A stretch of DNA of 64,000 nt, from positions 248,001 through 312,000 of the forward strand of contig NZ_JAESWA010000017.1 in NCBI RefSeq assembly GCF_016765615.1. The letters run 5' to 3'. Numbering within the stretch: the first letter of the stretch is position 1; the number at the start of each line of letters is the position of its first letter. The notes beneath the pieces were generated by a model. It was not told the origin of the DNA. It did not search any database and was given only the letters and a program-made list of their open reading frames with translations. Shown here piece by piece: positions 25,285 to 33,791 of the stretch. The position numbers were made by a program, and so were the translations under genes. The stretch is from Clostridium paridis. GTDB taxonomy: Bacteria > Bacillota > Clostridia > Clostridiales > Clostridiaceae.

Positions 25285-27483
25285 CTAAAATCCTCCATCT
25301 CCAGTTTCATTTGATAATCTTAATTGTACTGTAGTACCTTTTTTAATAATTTCACCAGCTTCTACGCTTTGATAATCTATTAGTCCAACTCCCTCATATT
25401 TTGGAGTTATTCCGAGTGAACTCAATAGTTCTGTAGCCGCTGCTTGGCTATATCCAGTTACATCTGGCATTATTATATCCTTATTATAGTTCGCATCAGA
25501 ACCAGTGTAAAGATTTAATTTACTTCCCTCTTTAACTGAATATCCAGGCTTTGGAGATACATCAGTAACATATGTTCCATCACCATTAATTTGCAAATCT
25601 AGTTTAAGGTCTTTTAGTTTCTTTTTAGCATCGTCAACCTTAAGTCCTCTTATTTCTGGTACAACTACATCTTTTACTACACTAGTAGAACCAATTTTAT
25701 CAAAATCACTTTCCATATAATTAAATATATCTGTAAATAACATATTAGCAATTGGCGTTGCTATAACACCTGCAAAATATTCACCAGCACTTGGTTCATC
25801 TATAGATATCATAACTGTAACCTTAGGATCATCTGCCGGAGCCATACCAACGAATGTTGAAATATACTTTCCATTCTCATATGTCCCATTTTCAGGATTA
25901 ACCTTTTGCGCTGTTCCTGTTTTACCAGCTATATGATATCCTTCTATAAATGTTCTTTTTGCTGAACCCTCTGATACAACTTTTTCTAAATATCCTCTAA
26001 GTTCTTTTGTTTTCTCTGGTGTTGCCACTGTTTTCGTTGCAGGGGTAAACTTCTCATCAATTATTTCAACACCATTTGCATCCTTATGAGATATTTGCTT
26101 CATAAGGTGAGGTTGAATTAATGTCCCACCGTTTGCAACAGCATTAACAGAAGCCATAAATTGTATTGGGTTTACTGTATTTGTTTGTCCAAATGAAATT
26201 GTTGCTAAGTCTACATCTGAGATTTGATTTGTAGGTTTTATTATTCCTTTTGCTTCACCTGGCAAATCTATCCCTGAAACTTTACCTAACCCAAATTCTG
26301 CAATATGCTTATTTAGATTTTCTTTACCTATTTTTTGCCCTAATTGTATAAATCCTACGTTACATGAATTCTTTAATATATCTCCGAAAGTTTCAGTACC
26401 ATGTCCACCAGCCTTCCAGCATTTTATGGTTCTTCCACCAACTACTGTAGAACCGCTACATGTATAGGTATCATTTACTCCTACCCCTTCTTCAAGAGCT
26501 GCTTCTGCAGTAATAATCTTGAAAATTGAACCTGGTTCAAATGAGTCAGATACACTTCTATTTCTCCACATTTTTTGAAGTTTATCTCCAGAAGTCTTTC
26601 CATCAAATTTCTCTGCACCCTCATACGGTTTATTAGGGTCAAAATCTGGCTTATTTGCCATAGCAAGTACTTCTCCATTTTTAGGATTAGTTATTATTAC
26701 ACTTACTGCCTTAGCTTTATTATCATTTAATGCTTGTTCTGCTGCTTTCTCGGCGAAATATTGCATTTTTTCATCTATAGTTAGTGTTACATCCTTACCG
26801 TCTACAGGTGGCGTAAACTTTGAAACTGTATATGGTAATTCTTCACTCTTCCTATCTAGTTCAGCTATTCTCATACCTGGTACTCCAGATAATTCTTTAT
26901 TGTACTGTAGTTCTATTCCACCTAGTCCTTGACCATCTGTATTTGTAACTCCTATTGCTTGAGCTAAGAAGTTATTGTTTGGATAATATCTCTTTGTATC
27001 TGGTGAAACTAAAACACCATTTATTTTTAAATTCTTCACCTTATCTGCTGGTTCTTTTTCAATTCTTCTTACAAGTGTAGCAGATCCAGCTGCTGCTCCT
27101 GATGGTAACTTAGTTTCAAGTTTTTTAACTACATCTTGCTTGTCCATATTTAATGCTTCTGCTATTCTTTTAGCAATATCATCTGTAACTAATTCATTAT
27201 TTTTCAAGTAAGTTCTAATTGCATTTAAATCAAAATCAACCCTATACACATTTGCAGAAACTGCTAGTTCTGAACCATTTCTATCTAATATTTTTCCTCT
27301 TTTTGCATCAATTTTTACTTCACTAGTCCATTGTTCGATAGCCTTTGCAGAATATTCTTTTCTTTTTACTATCATTATATAAGACAATCTTATTGACAAT
27401 ATAAAGAAAACTAAACTAAGCATAATAAAGACTATTCTCATTCTCTTCTTTATTGTGGCACTATCTCTGTACTTTTTTTTCAC
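25285..27483 (-). CDS. spoVD: Class B penicillin-binding protein, SpoVD/FtsI type, with two PASTA domains
   Basis: D,D-transpeptidase that crosslinks septal or spore cortex peptidoglycan. N-terminal helix (about 14-35), dimerisation domain (SRDGKILDRNG-type segment seen here as KRGKILDRNGSELAVS), and transpeptidase motifs SIFK (active Ser near residue 317), SCN, and KTGTAQ (near 519). Two C-terminal PASTA repeats (about 595-725). In Clostridium the dcw copy is usually called spoVD; whether it serves growth or only spores is not visible. GTG start after GGAGG. Confidence 0.94.
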   Translation of the reverse strand: MKKKYRDSATIKKRMRIVFIMLSLVFFILSIRLSYIMIVKRKEYSAKAIEQWTSEVKIDAKRGKILDRNGSELAVSANVYRVDFDLNAIRTYLKNNELVTDDIAKRIAEALNMDKQDVVKKLETKLPSGAAAGSATLVRRIEKEPADKVKNLKINGVLVSPDTKRYYPNNNFLAQAIGVTNTDGQGLGGIELQYNKELSGVPGMRIAELDRKSEELPYTVSKFTPPVDGKDVTLTIDEKMQYFAEKAAEQALNDNKAKAVSVIITNPKNGEVLAMANKPDFDPNKPYEGAEKFDGKTSGDKLQKMWRNRSVSDSFEPGSIFKIITAEAALEEGVGVNDTYTCSGSTVVGGRTIKCWKAGGHGTETFGDILKNSCNVGFIQLGQKIGKENLNKHIAEFGLGKVSGIDLPGEAKGIIKPTNQISDVDLATISFGQTNTVNPIQFMASVNAVANGGTLIQPHLMKQISHKDANGVEIIDEKFTPATKTVATPEKTKELRGYLEKVVSEGSAKRTFIEGYHIAGKTGTAQKVNPENGTYENGKYISTFVGMAPADDPKVTVMISIDEPSAGEYFAGVIATPIANMLFTDIFNYMESDFDKIGSTSVVKDVVVPEIRGLKVDDAKKKLKDLKLDLQINGDGTYVTDVSPKPGYSVKEGSKLNLYTGSDANYNKDIIMPDVTGYSQAAATELLSSLGITPKYEGVGLIDYQSVEAGEIIKKGTTVQLRLSNETGDGGF

Positions 27484-27524
27484 AGTTTAACCTCCGTGTA
27501 AATTGATTAAAAACTAAGATGCAC

Positions 27525-28028
27525 CTACCAAAGTGCATCCATCATCTTTTCTAATAAAGTTGTATCTCCCACTTTTGTATTATCTACTTGTTGTAAGTTA
27601 AAATTATTTTGACTTAAATCAACTTTTATTATATCTCCTTTTTTAGGTATTGTCATACCCAAATTTTTTTCAGCCTTTTCTTTAACATTTCCAAGAGAAG
27701 ATGCCTTTAGTACATCTAAATTAAGTGCTTCATTATCTGCCTCTACTGCTTTAATATCAGAGTCTATAGAAGCCATAGATTTTTGAATTTTATAAACTTG
27801 TGAATCTCTAAATATCGTAACCATACCAAATATAAACACCAATAATATTATTTGAGTCATTCCTGCTCTTAACTTAGCTTTTTTATTGTTAATTATTACT
27901 TGTCTTTGCTTTCTAGCTCGTTTTAACTTTTCATATTCTTCTCTATCAGGCTCTCTTAACTTTCTTTGTGGATTTAAAGCATTATTCCCTTTTATATAAT
28001 CATATTCTCTCATTTTCAATTTATTCAC
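27525..28028 (-). CDS. ftsL: FtsL-type division protein
   Basis: A 167-residue bitopic protein in the ftsL position between rsmH and spoVD. It has a long basic cytoplasmic N-terminus (residues about 1-55), one helix (MTQIILLVFIFGMVTIF), and a short coiled coil (about 80-115) followed by a segment with KEKAEKNLGMTIP, as in FtsL. It should recruit FtsQ/DivIC-type partners to the septum. The start is uncertain: GTG at 28028 is very near its GGGG, while an in-frame TTG at 28019 has better spacing. Confidence 0.85.
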   Translation of the reverse strand: MNKLKMREYDYIKGNNALNPQRKLREPDREEYEKLKRARKQRQVIINNKKAKLRAGMTQIILLVFIFGMVTIFRDSQVYKIQKSMASIDSDIKAVEADNEALNLDVLKASSLGNVKEKAEKNLGMTIPKKGDIIKVDLSQNNFNLQQVDNTKVGDTTLLEKMMDALW

Positions 28029-28045
28029 ATCCCCATTTTATATAA

Positions 28046-28978
28046 CTAAATTTTTTCAAAAATTCTTAATTTAGCACTTCTGCTTCTTGGATTTCTCTCA
28101 ACCTCTTCTTCTGTTGGCTCAATTGCCTTTCTTGTAATCACCTTGCCTTTAGACTTTTTACCACATACACACATTGGAAACTCTTTAGGACAAGTACATG
28201 GATTAGCTAAATCTCTAAATTTATTCTTTACAATTCTATCTTCTAATGAATGGAATGTAATTATTGCTAATCTTCCACCTGAATTCAACTTTTCTACACT
28301 ATCTTCTATAGCTTTTTCGAGTATTTCTAATTCACCATTAACTTCTATTCTTATAGCTTGAAATGTTCTCTTAGCTGGATGAGGGCCTTCTCTTCTTGCT
28401 TTAGCTGGAATTGCTCTTTTTATTATGTCAACTAACTCAAAAGTTGTTTCTATTGGCTTATCTTTTCTATTTTCTTCGATAAATCCAGCAATTCTTTTAG
28501 CGAATTTCTCCTCCCCATATTCTTTTATAATTCTATAAATCTCTTCTTGAGAGTAATTGTTTACTACTTCATACGCACTCAAAGAATTATCTCTATTCAT
28601 TCTCATATCCAGTGGAGCATCTTTCATATAACTAAACCCTCTATCTCCATTGTCTAACTGATATGAAGAAACTCCCAAGTCCATAAGTATTCCATCTACT
28701 TTTGGAATATGTAATTCTTCTAGAATCTCATATATGTTATAAAAATTATTATGAACATATCTTACATTATCGAAAATTTTAAGTCTTGCTTTAGCAGCAT
28801 TTAGAGCATCTGTATCTTGATCTATGCCAATTAATTCTCCATTTCTACCAAGTCTAGTTACTATATGAAAAGAATGACCCGCACCACCCATTGTGCAATC
28901 TACATATTTACCATTATCCTTAATTTTTAATGCATCTATACATTCGTTTAATAAAACTGATAAGTGTTTAAACTCCAT
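28046..28978 (-). CDS. rsmH: 16S rRNA (cytosine1402-N4)-methyltransferase RsmH
   Basis: Methylates N4 of C1402 in 16S rRNA, fine-tuning P-site decoding. SAM motif [12 protein letters not shown] (about residue 24); other motifs are [23 protein letters not shown] and [16 protein letters not shown]-terminal [15 protein letters not shown] segment is typical. Length of 310 residues is normal. It lies 11 bases after mraZ and begins the classic dcw order. Confidence 0.98.
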   Translation of the reverse strand: MEFKHLSVLLNECIDALKIKDNGKYVDCTMGGAGHSFHIVTRLGRNGELIGIDQDTDALNAAKARLKIFDNVRYVHNNFYNIYEILEELHIPKVDGILMDLGVSSYQLDNGDRGFSYMKDAPLDMRMNRDNSLSAYEVVNNYSQEEIYRIIKEYGEEKFAKRIAGFIEENRKDKPIETTFELVDIIKRAIPAKARREGPHPAKRTFQAIRIEVNGELEILEKAIEDSVEKLNSGGRLAIITFHSLEDRIVKNKFRDLANPCTCPKEFPMCVCGKKSKGKVITRKAIEPTEEEVERNPRSRSAKLRIFEKI

Positions 28979-28989
28979 ACTATCACTCC

Positions 28990-29418
28990 CTATATTCCTA
29001 AATCGCTCATTTTTTCAGCTATACTATCATAATCAATATTAGCGTCATTATATTCTGTCCATTTCTCTTTGCTCCATATTTCAATTCTTGTTAGAACACC
29101 TATGCTAACTATTTCTTTTTCAATATTTGCATACTCAATAAGATTTTGAGGTATCAAACCTCTACCTTGTTTATCTAACTCTACTTCGCAAGCACCAGCA
29201 AAAAAGAATCTTACAAAAGCTCTGGCATCTTTATTAGTAAGTGGTAAGGATTTAAGCTTTTCTTCCAAAATTTTCCATTCGCTCATAGGATATGCATATA
29301 GGCATCCATCAAGTCCCTTAGTTAGAATGAACTTATTTCCTAGTTCTTCTCTTAACTTAGAGGGTATGATCATTCTGTTTTTAGAATCAAGACCATGTTG
29401 GTATTCACCTATAAACAT
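28990..29418 (-). CDS. mraZ: Transcriptional regulator MraZ
   Basis: MraZ forms rings of AbrB-like domains that bind repeated boxes in its own promoter and repress the dcw operon in species studied. The protein has the two-domain layout: first half [20 protein letters not shown], second half [20 protein letters not shown] (DxxxR-type motifs). Length of 142 residues is typical. ATG after AGAGGTG. Three AAAGTGG boxes lie directly in the promoter upstream, which supports autoregulation here. Confidence 0.98.
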   Translation of the reverse strand: MFIGEYQHGLDSKNRMIIPSKLREELGNKFILTKGLDGCLYAYPMSEWKILEEKLKSLPLTNKDARAFVRFFFAGACEVELDKQGRGLIPQNLIEYANIEKEIVSIGVLTRIEIWSKEKWTEYNDANIDYDSIAEKMSDLGI

Positions 29419-29452
29419 CTTTCACCTCTCCACAAAACTATTCCTCTTAACT

Positions 29453-29487
29453 ATTATACACCACTTTACACCACTTTTAACCACTTT
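29453..29487 (-). promoter_or_regulatory. mraZ promoter with three MraZ-type boxes
   Basis: On the minus strand AAAGTGG occurs three times (29481-29487, 29471-29477, 29461-29467) with exact 10-bp spacing, immediately followed by a TATAAT (29453-29458). The boxes cover the -35 and spacer region. AAAGTG[T/G] repeats with a 3-base gap are, as I recall, the MraZ sites of Mollicutes. The -35 (GTTAAA) is weak. Confidence 0.8.
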
Positions 29488-29620
29488 ATATATATATATT
29501 CTATAATAAAAATTAAAACCCTTCAAGATTTTAGAAGGATTTTTAACTATTTTTTAAGATTAGTCAAAGTTTTCATTAAATGCCCATGATATTTTTCAAA
29601 AAATTTTATATTAAACTAAA

Positions 29621-29660
29621 ACAAAAAAAGAAGTGATTCATTACTTTGAATCACTTCTTT
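29621..29660 (-). terminator. Strong hairpin terminator downstream of ychF and the repeats
   Basis: AAAGAAGTGATTCA and TGAATCACTTCTTT form a perfect 14-bp stem with a 6-base loop. On the minus strand a run of seven T follows. It should end ychF transcripts after they pass through both palindromic repeats. Confidence 0.88.
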
Positions 29661-29674
29661 ACAAAAGATATATA

Positions 29675-29718
29675 ATGTTTTAAGTTCAACTATTAATAAG
29701 TTTGCTATAAAAAACCCT
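29675..29718 (+). repeat. Palindromic repeat remnant (copy 3a, mostly deleted)
   Basis: About 44 bases: GTTTTAAGTTCAACTA joined directly to TTAATAAGTTTGCTATA and AAAAACCCT. It retains only the two outer ends of the element and lies four bases from the full-length copy, in the same orientation. Confidence 0.65.
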
Positions 29719-29721
29719 AAA

Positions 29722-29822
29722 TAGGGTTTTAAGCTCAACTAATAATTCATTCATGCCTGAAAATGTCCAGAAACCAACATTTTCAAACAAGAATAAATTA
29801 AGTTTCCTATAGAAAACCCTAT
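29722..29822 (+). repeat. Palindromic repeat, copy 3 (full length)
   Basis: A full-length element bounded by TAGGGTTTT and AAAACCCTAT. The central TGAAAATGT/ACATTTTCA helix is intact around the loop. It lies within six bases of the ychF stop codon. Confidence 0.85.
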
Positions 29823-29827
29823 TTTAT

Positions 29828-30925
29828 TTACACATTAAATCTAAAGTTAACTACATCTCCATCTTTCATTATATATTCTTTTCCTTCAAGTCTATATAAT
29901 CCTTTTTCTTTAGCAGCAGCTTCTGAACCTAATTGTACCAAATCATCATATGAAACTATTTCTGCTCTTATAAATCCTCTTTCAATATCTGAATGTATTT
30001 TTCCTGCTGCTTGAGGAGCCTTAGTTCCTTTAATTATTGTCCATGCTCTTACTTCTTGAACTCCTGCAGTTAAATAACTAATTAGTCCAAGTAACTTATA
30101 ACTAGCTTGAATTAATTTATCCAATCCAGATTCATCTAAGCCATATTCATTAAGCATTTCATTTTTCTCTTCATCTTCTAATCCAGAAAGTTCTTCTTCA
30201 AGTTTAGCACAAACAATGATTACTTCTGCATTTTCTACAGTTGCATATTCCTTAACTTTTTTCACATATTCATTCTCAAGATTACCACTCATTACTTCTT
30301 CTTCAGATACATTACATACATATAAAACTGGCTTAGAAGTAATTAAGAATAAACTTCTGATAAATTCTTGCTCTTCTTCACTTGCTTCAAGAGTTCTTAC
30401 TGGCTTATTATTCTCCATATGTTCTTTAATTCTTTCCATTAAAGAATATTCTTCCTTTGCCTTCTTATCACCAGATCTTGAAAGTTTTACAGTCTTCTCC
30501 ATTCTTCTTTCTAAAACTTCCAAATCTGAAAATATTAATTCTAAATTTATAGTTTCTGCATCTCTAATTGGATCTACATTTCCTTCTACATGAACTACAT
30601 TTCCATCATTAAAGCATCTAACTACATGGCATATAGCTTCAACTTCTCTAATATGTGATAAGAATTTATTTCCTAAACCTTCACCTTTTGATGCACCTTT
30701 TACTAGTCCAGCGATATCATAAAATTCTACTGATGTATATACCTTTTTCTTACTATTATATATTCTTTCCAATTCATCAAGTCTTTTATCTGGAACTGCT
30801 ACAACTCCAACATTTGGTTCTATTGTACAAAATGGATAATTTGCTGATTCAGCTCCAGCTTTTGTTATAGCATTAAAAAGAGTACTCTTTCCTACATTTG
30901 GTAACCCAACTATTCCTAACTTCAT
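29828..30925 (-). CDS. ychF: YchF/OLA1-type ATPase
   Basis: Obg-like P-loop ATPase linked to ribosomes and redox stress, unusual in preferring ATP over GTP. Walker A GLPNVGKSTLF (residues about 6-16), switch region YDIAGLVKGASKGEGLGN, and a C-terminal TGS domain with LTAGVQEVRAWTI and AAGKIHSDIERGFIRAE. Length of 365 residues is typical. A consensus promoter lies 40 bases upstream. It is a single-gene unit with repeats downstream. Confidence 0.97.
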   Translation of the reverse strand: MKLGIVGLPNVGKSTLFNAITKAGAESANYPFCTIEPNVGVVAVPDKRLDELERIYNSKKKVYTSVEFYDIAGLVKGASKGEGLGNKFLSHIREVEAICHVVRCFNDGNVVHVEGNVDPIRDAETINLELIFSDLEVLERRMEKTVKLSRSGDKKAKEEYSLMERIKEHMENNKPVRTLEASEEEQEFIRSLFLITSKPVLYVCNVSEEEVMSGNLENEYVKKVKEYATVENAEVIIVCAKLEEELSGLEDEEKNEMLNEYGLDESGLDKLIQASYKLLGLISYLTAGVQEVRAWTIIKGTKAPQAAGKIHSDIERGFIRAEIVSYDDLVQLGSEAAAKEKGLYRLEGKEYIMKDGDVVNFRFNV

Positions 30926-30964
30926 TCTATGTACATTCCTTTCTTTCCTTTACTCATCTTTAAA

Positions 30965-30993
30965 ATTATACTTTATATATTTCTTTATTTCAA
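30965..30993 (-). promoter_or_regulatory. SigA promoter of ychF
   Basis: On the minus strand, TTGAAA (30988-30993), 17 bases, TATAAT (30965-30970). An inverted repeat CAACATT-N6-AATGTTG (30991-31010) touches the -35 element. Confidence 0.75.
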
Positions 30994-31068
30994 CATTATA
31001 CCCAATGTTGGAATAAACTACTTTACTATTTTTTTTAAAACTACAGAACATAAAACTGAGGTGATTTT

Positions 31069-31842
31069 ATGAAAAAGTTTATAAAAATTTTTTTAATCTT
31101 TTTTCTATCTTTAGTTTCTTTTGTAACATACATACCAACATTAGCTTCATCCACAAAAGAATTAGATTGGTATTATGCTTCAAATGGTAAGGGAAACATT
31201 CCATCTCATCCTAAAGAGTGCAAGGATTTTATAGCTAAATACCCAGCCTACTTTTTAGGTAATACCAATGAGAAAGTTATTTATCTTACTTTTGATCAAG
31301 GATATGAAAATGGATATACTCCAATAATTCTTGATATTCTAAAAGAGGAAAATGTACCAGCTGCATTCTTCGTAGTTAAACCTTATTTGAAGGATTGCCC
31401 AAATCTAATAAAACGAATGGTTGATGAAGGTCATTTGGTATGTAATCATAGTGCAAGACATCCTTCAATGGCAAAGATACATGATGATACTAAGTTTAAA
31501 AAAGAATTTGAAGATGTAGAAGTACTATATAAAGAAATCACAGGTAACGATATGCCTAAATTATTTAGACCACCTATGGGCAAATACTCTGAAGAAGTAC
31601 TTGATAAAACAACCAAGCTAGGTTATAAAACTATCTTTTGGAGCTTTGCTTATAAAGATTGGATAGTAGATGAACAGCCAAATGAAGATTTCGCTTTTAA
31701 AAAAATAACAGAAAACTTCCATCCTGGCGAAATTATGTTATTGCACTCAGTTTCAAAAACAAATGCTAAAATATTAAAATCTGTTATACAAGATGCGAAA
31801 GCTAAAGGCTATACCTTCAAATCATTAAATGAAATTCAATAA
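31069..31842 (+). CDS. pdaA: PdaA-type polysaccharide deacetylase
   Basis: Family 4 carbohydrate esterase of the PdaA type, which removes the N-acetyl group from muramic acid so that the muramic delta-lactam of spore cortex can form. A signal peptide is present (residues 1-25). Catalytic motifs: TFDQGYENGYT (family signature), HSARHPSM metal His pair, and FRPPMGKYSE. Length of 257 residues is typical. ATG after GAGGTG. Monocistronic; a terminator shared with the cyclodeaminase gene lies downstream. Sporulation role is from family knowledge. Confidence 0.93.
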   Translation: MKKFIKIFLIFFLSLVSFVTYIPTLASSTKELDWYYASNGKGNIPSHPKECKDFIAKYPAYFLGNTNEKVIYLTFDQGYENGYTPIILDILKEENVPAAFFVVKPYLKDCPNLIKRMVDEGHLVCNHSARHPSMAKIHDDTKFKKEFEDVEVLYKEITGNDMPKLFRPPMGKYSEEVLDKTTKLGYKTIFWSFAYKDWIVDEQPNEDFAFKKITENFHPGEIMLLHSVSKTNAKILKSVIQDAKAKGYTFKSLNEIQ

Positions 31843-31867
31843 AAAAAAGGCTTAAAGCCTTTTTTTA
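31842..31867. terminator. Bidirectional terminator between pdaA and the cyclodeaminase gene
   Basis: Eight A, GGC, TTAAA, GCC and seven T. A short GC stem extended by A-T pairs works for both convergent genes and overlaps the end of the cyclodeaminase coding sequence. Confidence 0.85.
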
Positions 31868-32509
31868 TTTTCCATCAATAATATTATTAATAGTTCTTAT
31901 TAGTTTATCTTTTTTATAAGCCGATTCAACCTGAATGTAATTAATTTCTCTAGAAATCGAATTCTTATACTCACCTTCTGGAATATTAGCTAAGTTAATT
32001 TTAACATTTAAACTAGCACTTTCAATCGCTGCGTTTATTAGTATTGCTGCTACTCCTGCATCGGATATAGCCCCTTTATTTCCATACTTTGTAGCAATTT
32101 CAATCTCATTAAATAAGCTAATTGCTGTTCTTGCAAAATTTAATGGAGATTCAAGTGCTCCTCTTGTATTCTCTAATATTTTTTCTTCTCTATTGGTTAT
32201 TTCTTCTTCATTTCCTTTAGGCAATCTATATGCGCTCATTAAAAGCTCAAAAGCTCTTTTATCTTCTTCCATAAAATCATAAAACTTACTTAGATATCCT
32301 TTAGTTCTATCTACAGAATTATATACCTCATTTTTGCAATCTTCTTCAAGCTCATCAAACTTTTTCTTACCAGTTGTTAAGCTATAAACCATGCAGTTTA
32401 ACCCTGCTGATAATACTCCTACTAATGCTGCAACACTTCCACCACCAGGTGTAGGATTACTAGATGCTAATTCATCCGTAAATTCTCTTAAACTATAGTT
32501 TTCAAACAT
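31865..32509 (-). CDS. fchA: Cyclodeaminase/methenyl-THF cyclohydrolase (FTCD_C family)
   Basis: A 214-residue helical protein of the formiminotransferase-cyclodeaminase C-terminal family. Members hydrolyse methenyl-tetrahydrofolate or deaminate formimino-THF. The N-terminus SNPTPGGGSVAALVGVLSAG is the conserved folate-site motif, followed by a helical core with SDAGVAAILINAAIESASLNV. No partner folate genes are adjacent, so FchA rather than histidine degradation is inferred only from the stand-alone domain. It lies 28 bases after the glycan operon's last gene and may be its read-through member. Confidence 0.87.
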   Translation of the reverse strand: MFENYSLREFTDELASSNPTPGGGSVAALVGVLSAGLNCMVYSLTTGKKKFDELEEDCKNEVYNSVDRTKGYLSKFYDFMEEDKRAFELLMSAYRLPKGNEEEITNREEKILENTRGALESPLNFARTAISLFNEIEIATKYGNKGAISDAGVAAILINAAIESASLNVKINLANIPEGEYKNSISREINYIQVESAYKKDKLIRTINNIIDGK

Positions 32510-32537
32510 TATTTACACCCCAAATCTGATTATTGTA

Positions 32538-33791
32538 TTATTTATTCTTTTCCACTAACTTTAACAGGTAGCCTAAGTAAACCCAGAATAATATTGAGAT
32601 AAAGCTAATTATATATATTAAGTCACTTTCAAAAAAATTAACACATATAACGCCTACACATATTGAAAAAAGTATCGTTGATTTTAATTTCTTTGAACCG
32701 CGTAGCTTATCTATTTTTAATATAACATGAATAAATGTCATAAAGATAAAACACATAAATATTATAAGCATTGGTACTCCATATACAGTTGCAATCTGTA
32801 TGTAGATATTGTGAAGACCCCCTGCCTCAATTCCTGGTAAATGATAAATTCCACGAGAAGTTAATTTAGGAATTAAATCTGTTAACGTAGGAATCATTGC
32901 TGTATTACCGACTCCAGTTAATGGATGCAATTTAATTGACTCCCACGCAGTAATCCATAATTGATCTCTACCACTTAATACTTGATCCAAGAAATTATCT
33001 ACTTTTATAGTAGCCCCAATAACAGCTAAAACTGCTAATAATATCATTCCTATTCTTAAAACTATATTTTTAGCATAAATAAATATTAGTATAAATACAA
33101 GCATCATTATCATTAAAAAGCCGCTTCGTCCACTAGAAAGATATAATGCAATTCCATTAGGGATTATTGTCAACAGTACTACTATTTTTGATATAAACTT
33201 TTTATAGTCAATTATCAAATATACTCCAATTACTATAGCTAATGCCGCAGCTATACCTAGAGCATTTTCATTAAAGAATAATCCAACATTACCTTCTCCA
33301 CCACCAATAGGGTTAATGCCATAATTATGACCTTTTATTGTGAAGTTAAGTTTTGCTAAAAATAAAATTGCAGAACCTATACATAAAATGGAAGCAACAA
33401 CATAATAAATTGTTGAAATTACATTGATTTCTTTTAATAACTCTTTATCAGTTTTTTTCTTATCAACTGATAACATTGCAAAGAATATTATTAAATTTAC
33501 AGCAAATATTTTTATATTTTCACCTGTTCTATATTTAAACACAACTAATAAAAAAGAACACAATATAAAAATATATAGAGGTATCTTATAATATTCAACA
33601 CCCTCATTTATTAATGTGATTGCACTTAATACAACTAAAATTATTCCCCATACAATGAGTGCTTTATTCAATAAACTTAGCCCAGGTACTTCTGAAACTA
33701 TAGAAACAAAAGATATACTCATTAGTAGATAAAGGATTTTGAAGTAAAATTTGTTGTTTATAAAATTGATTCCTTTAATTAATGTATCCAT
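32538..33791 (-). CDS. O-antigen ligase/Wzy-type polymerase
   Basis: A 417-residue membrane protein with about twelve hydrophobic segments and the O-antigen ligase (Wzy_C) domain. Visible motifs: LYLSSGRSGFLM, SGRDQLWITAWESI and HPLTGVGNTA in the large outer loop, and GLHNIYIQIATVYG. Such proteins polymerise or attach undecaprenyl-linked glycans at the outer face of the membrane. It ends a five-gene string with two glycosyltransferases, MurJ and a TagA-type enzyme, and overlaps the upstream gene by one base. The glycan is unknown. Confidence 0.88.
   Translation of the reverse strand: MDTLIKGINFINNKFYFKILYLLMSISFVSIVSEVPGLSLLNKALIVWGIILVVLSAITLINEGVEYYKIPLYIFILCSFLLVVFKYRTGENIKIFAVNLIIFFAMLSVDKKKTDKELLKEINVISTIYYVVASILCIGSAILFLAKLNFTIKGHNYGINPIGGGEGNVGLFFNENALGIAAALAIVIGVYLIIDYKKFISKIVVLLTIIPNGIALYLSSGRSGFLMIMMLVFILIFIYAKNIVLRIGMILLAVLAVIGATIKVDNFLDQVLSGRDQLWITAWESIKLHPLTGVGNTAMIPTLTDLIPKLTSRGIYHLPGIEAGGLHNIYIQIATVYGVPMLIIFMCFIFMTFIHVILKIDKLRGSKKLKSTILFSICVGVICVNFFESDLIYIISFISILFWVYLGYLLKLVEKNK

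Larger units (their letters stand above)
29419..29827. other. Intergenic region between mraZ and ychF
   Basis: 409 bases without a gene. From the mraZ side it holds the mraZ promoter with three MraZ-type boxes, an A/T-rich stretch, a strong hairpin (29621-29660), an internally deleted palindromic repeat (29675-29718) and a full-length palindromic repeat (29722-29822) that ends five bases from the ychF stop codon. Confidence 0.8.

Noticed and set aside
29395-29589. Plus-strand 64-codon frame over the mraZ promoter
   Set aside because: It is antisense to the MraZ boxes and start site, with no ribosome binding site.
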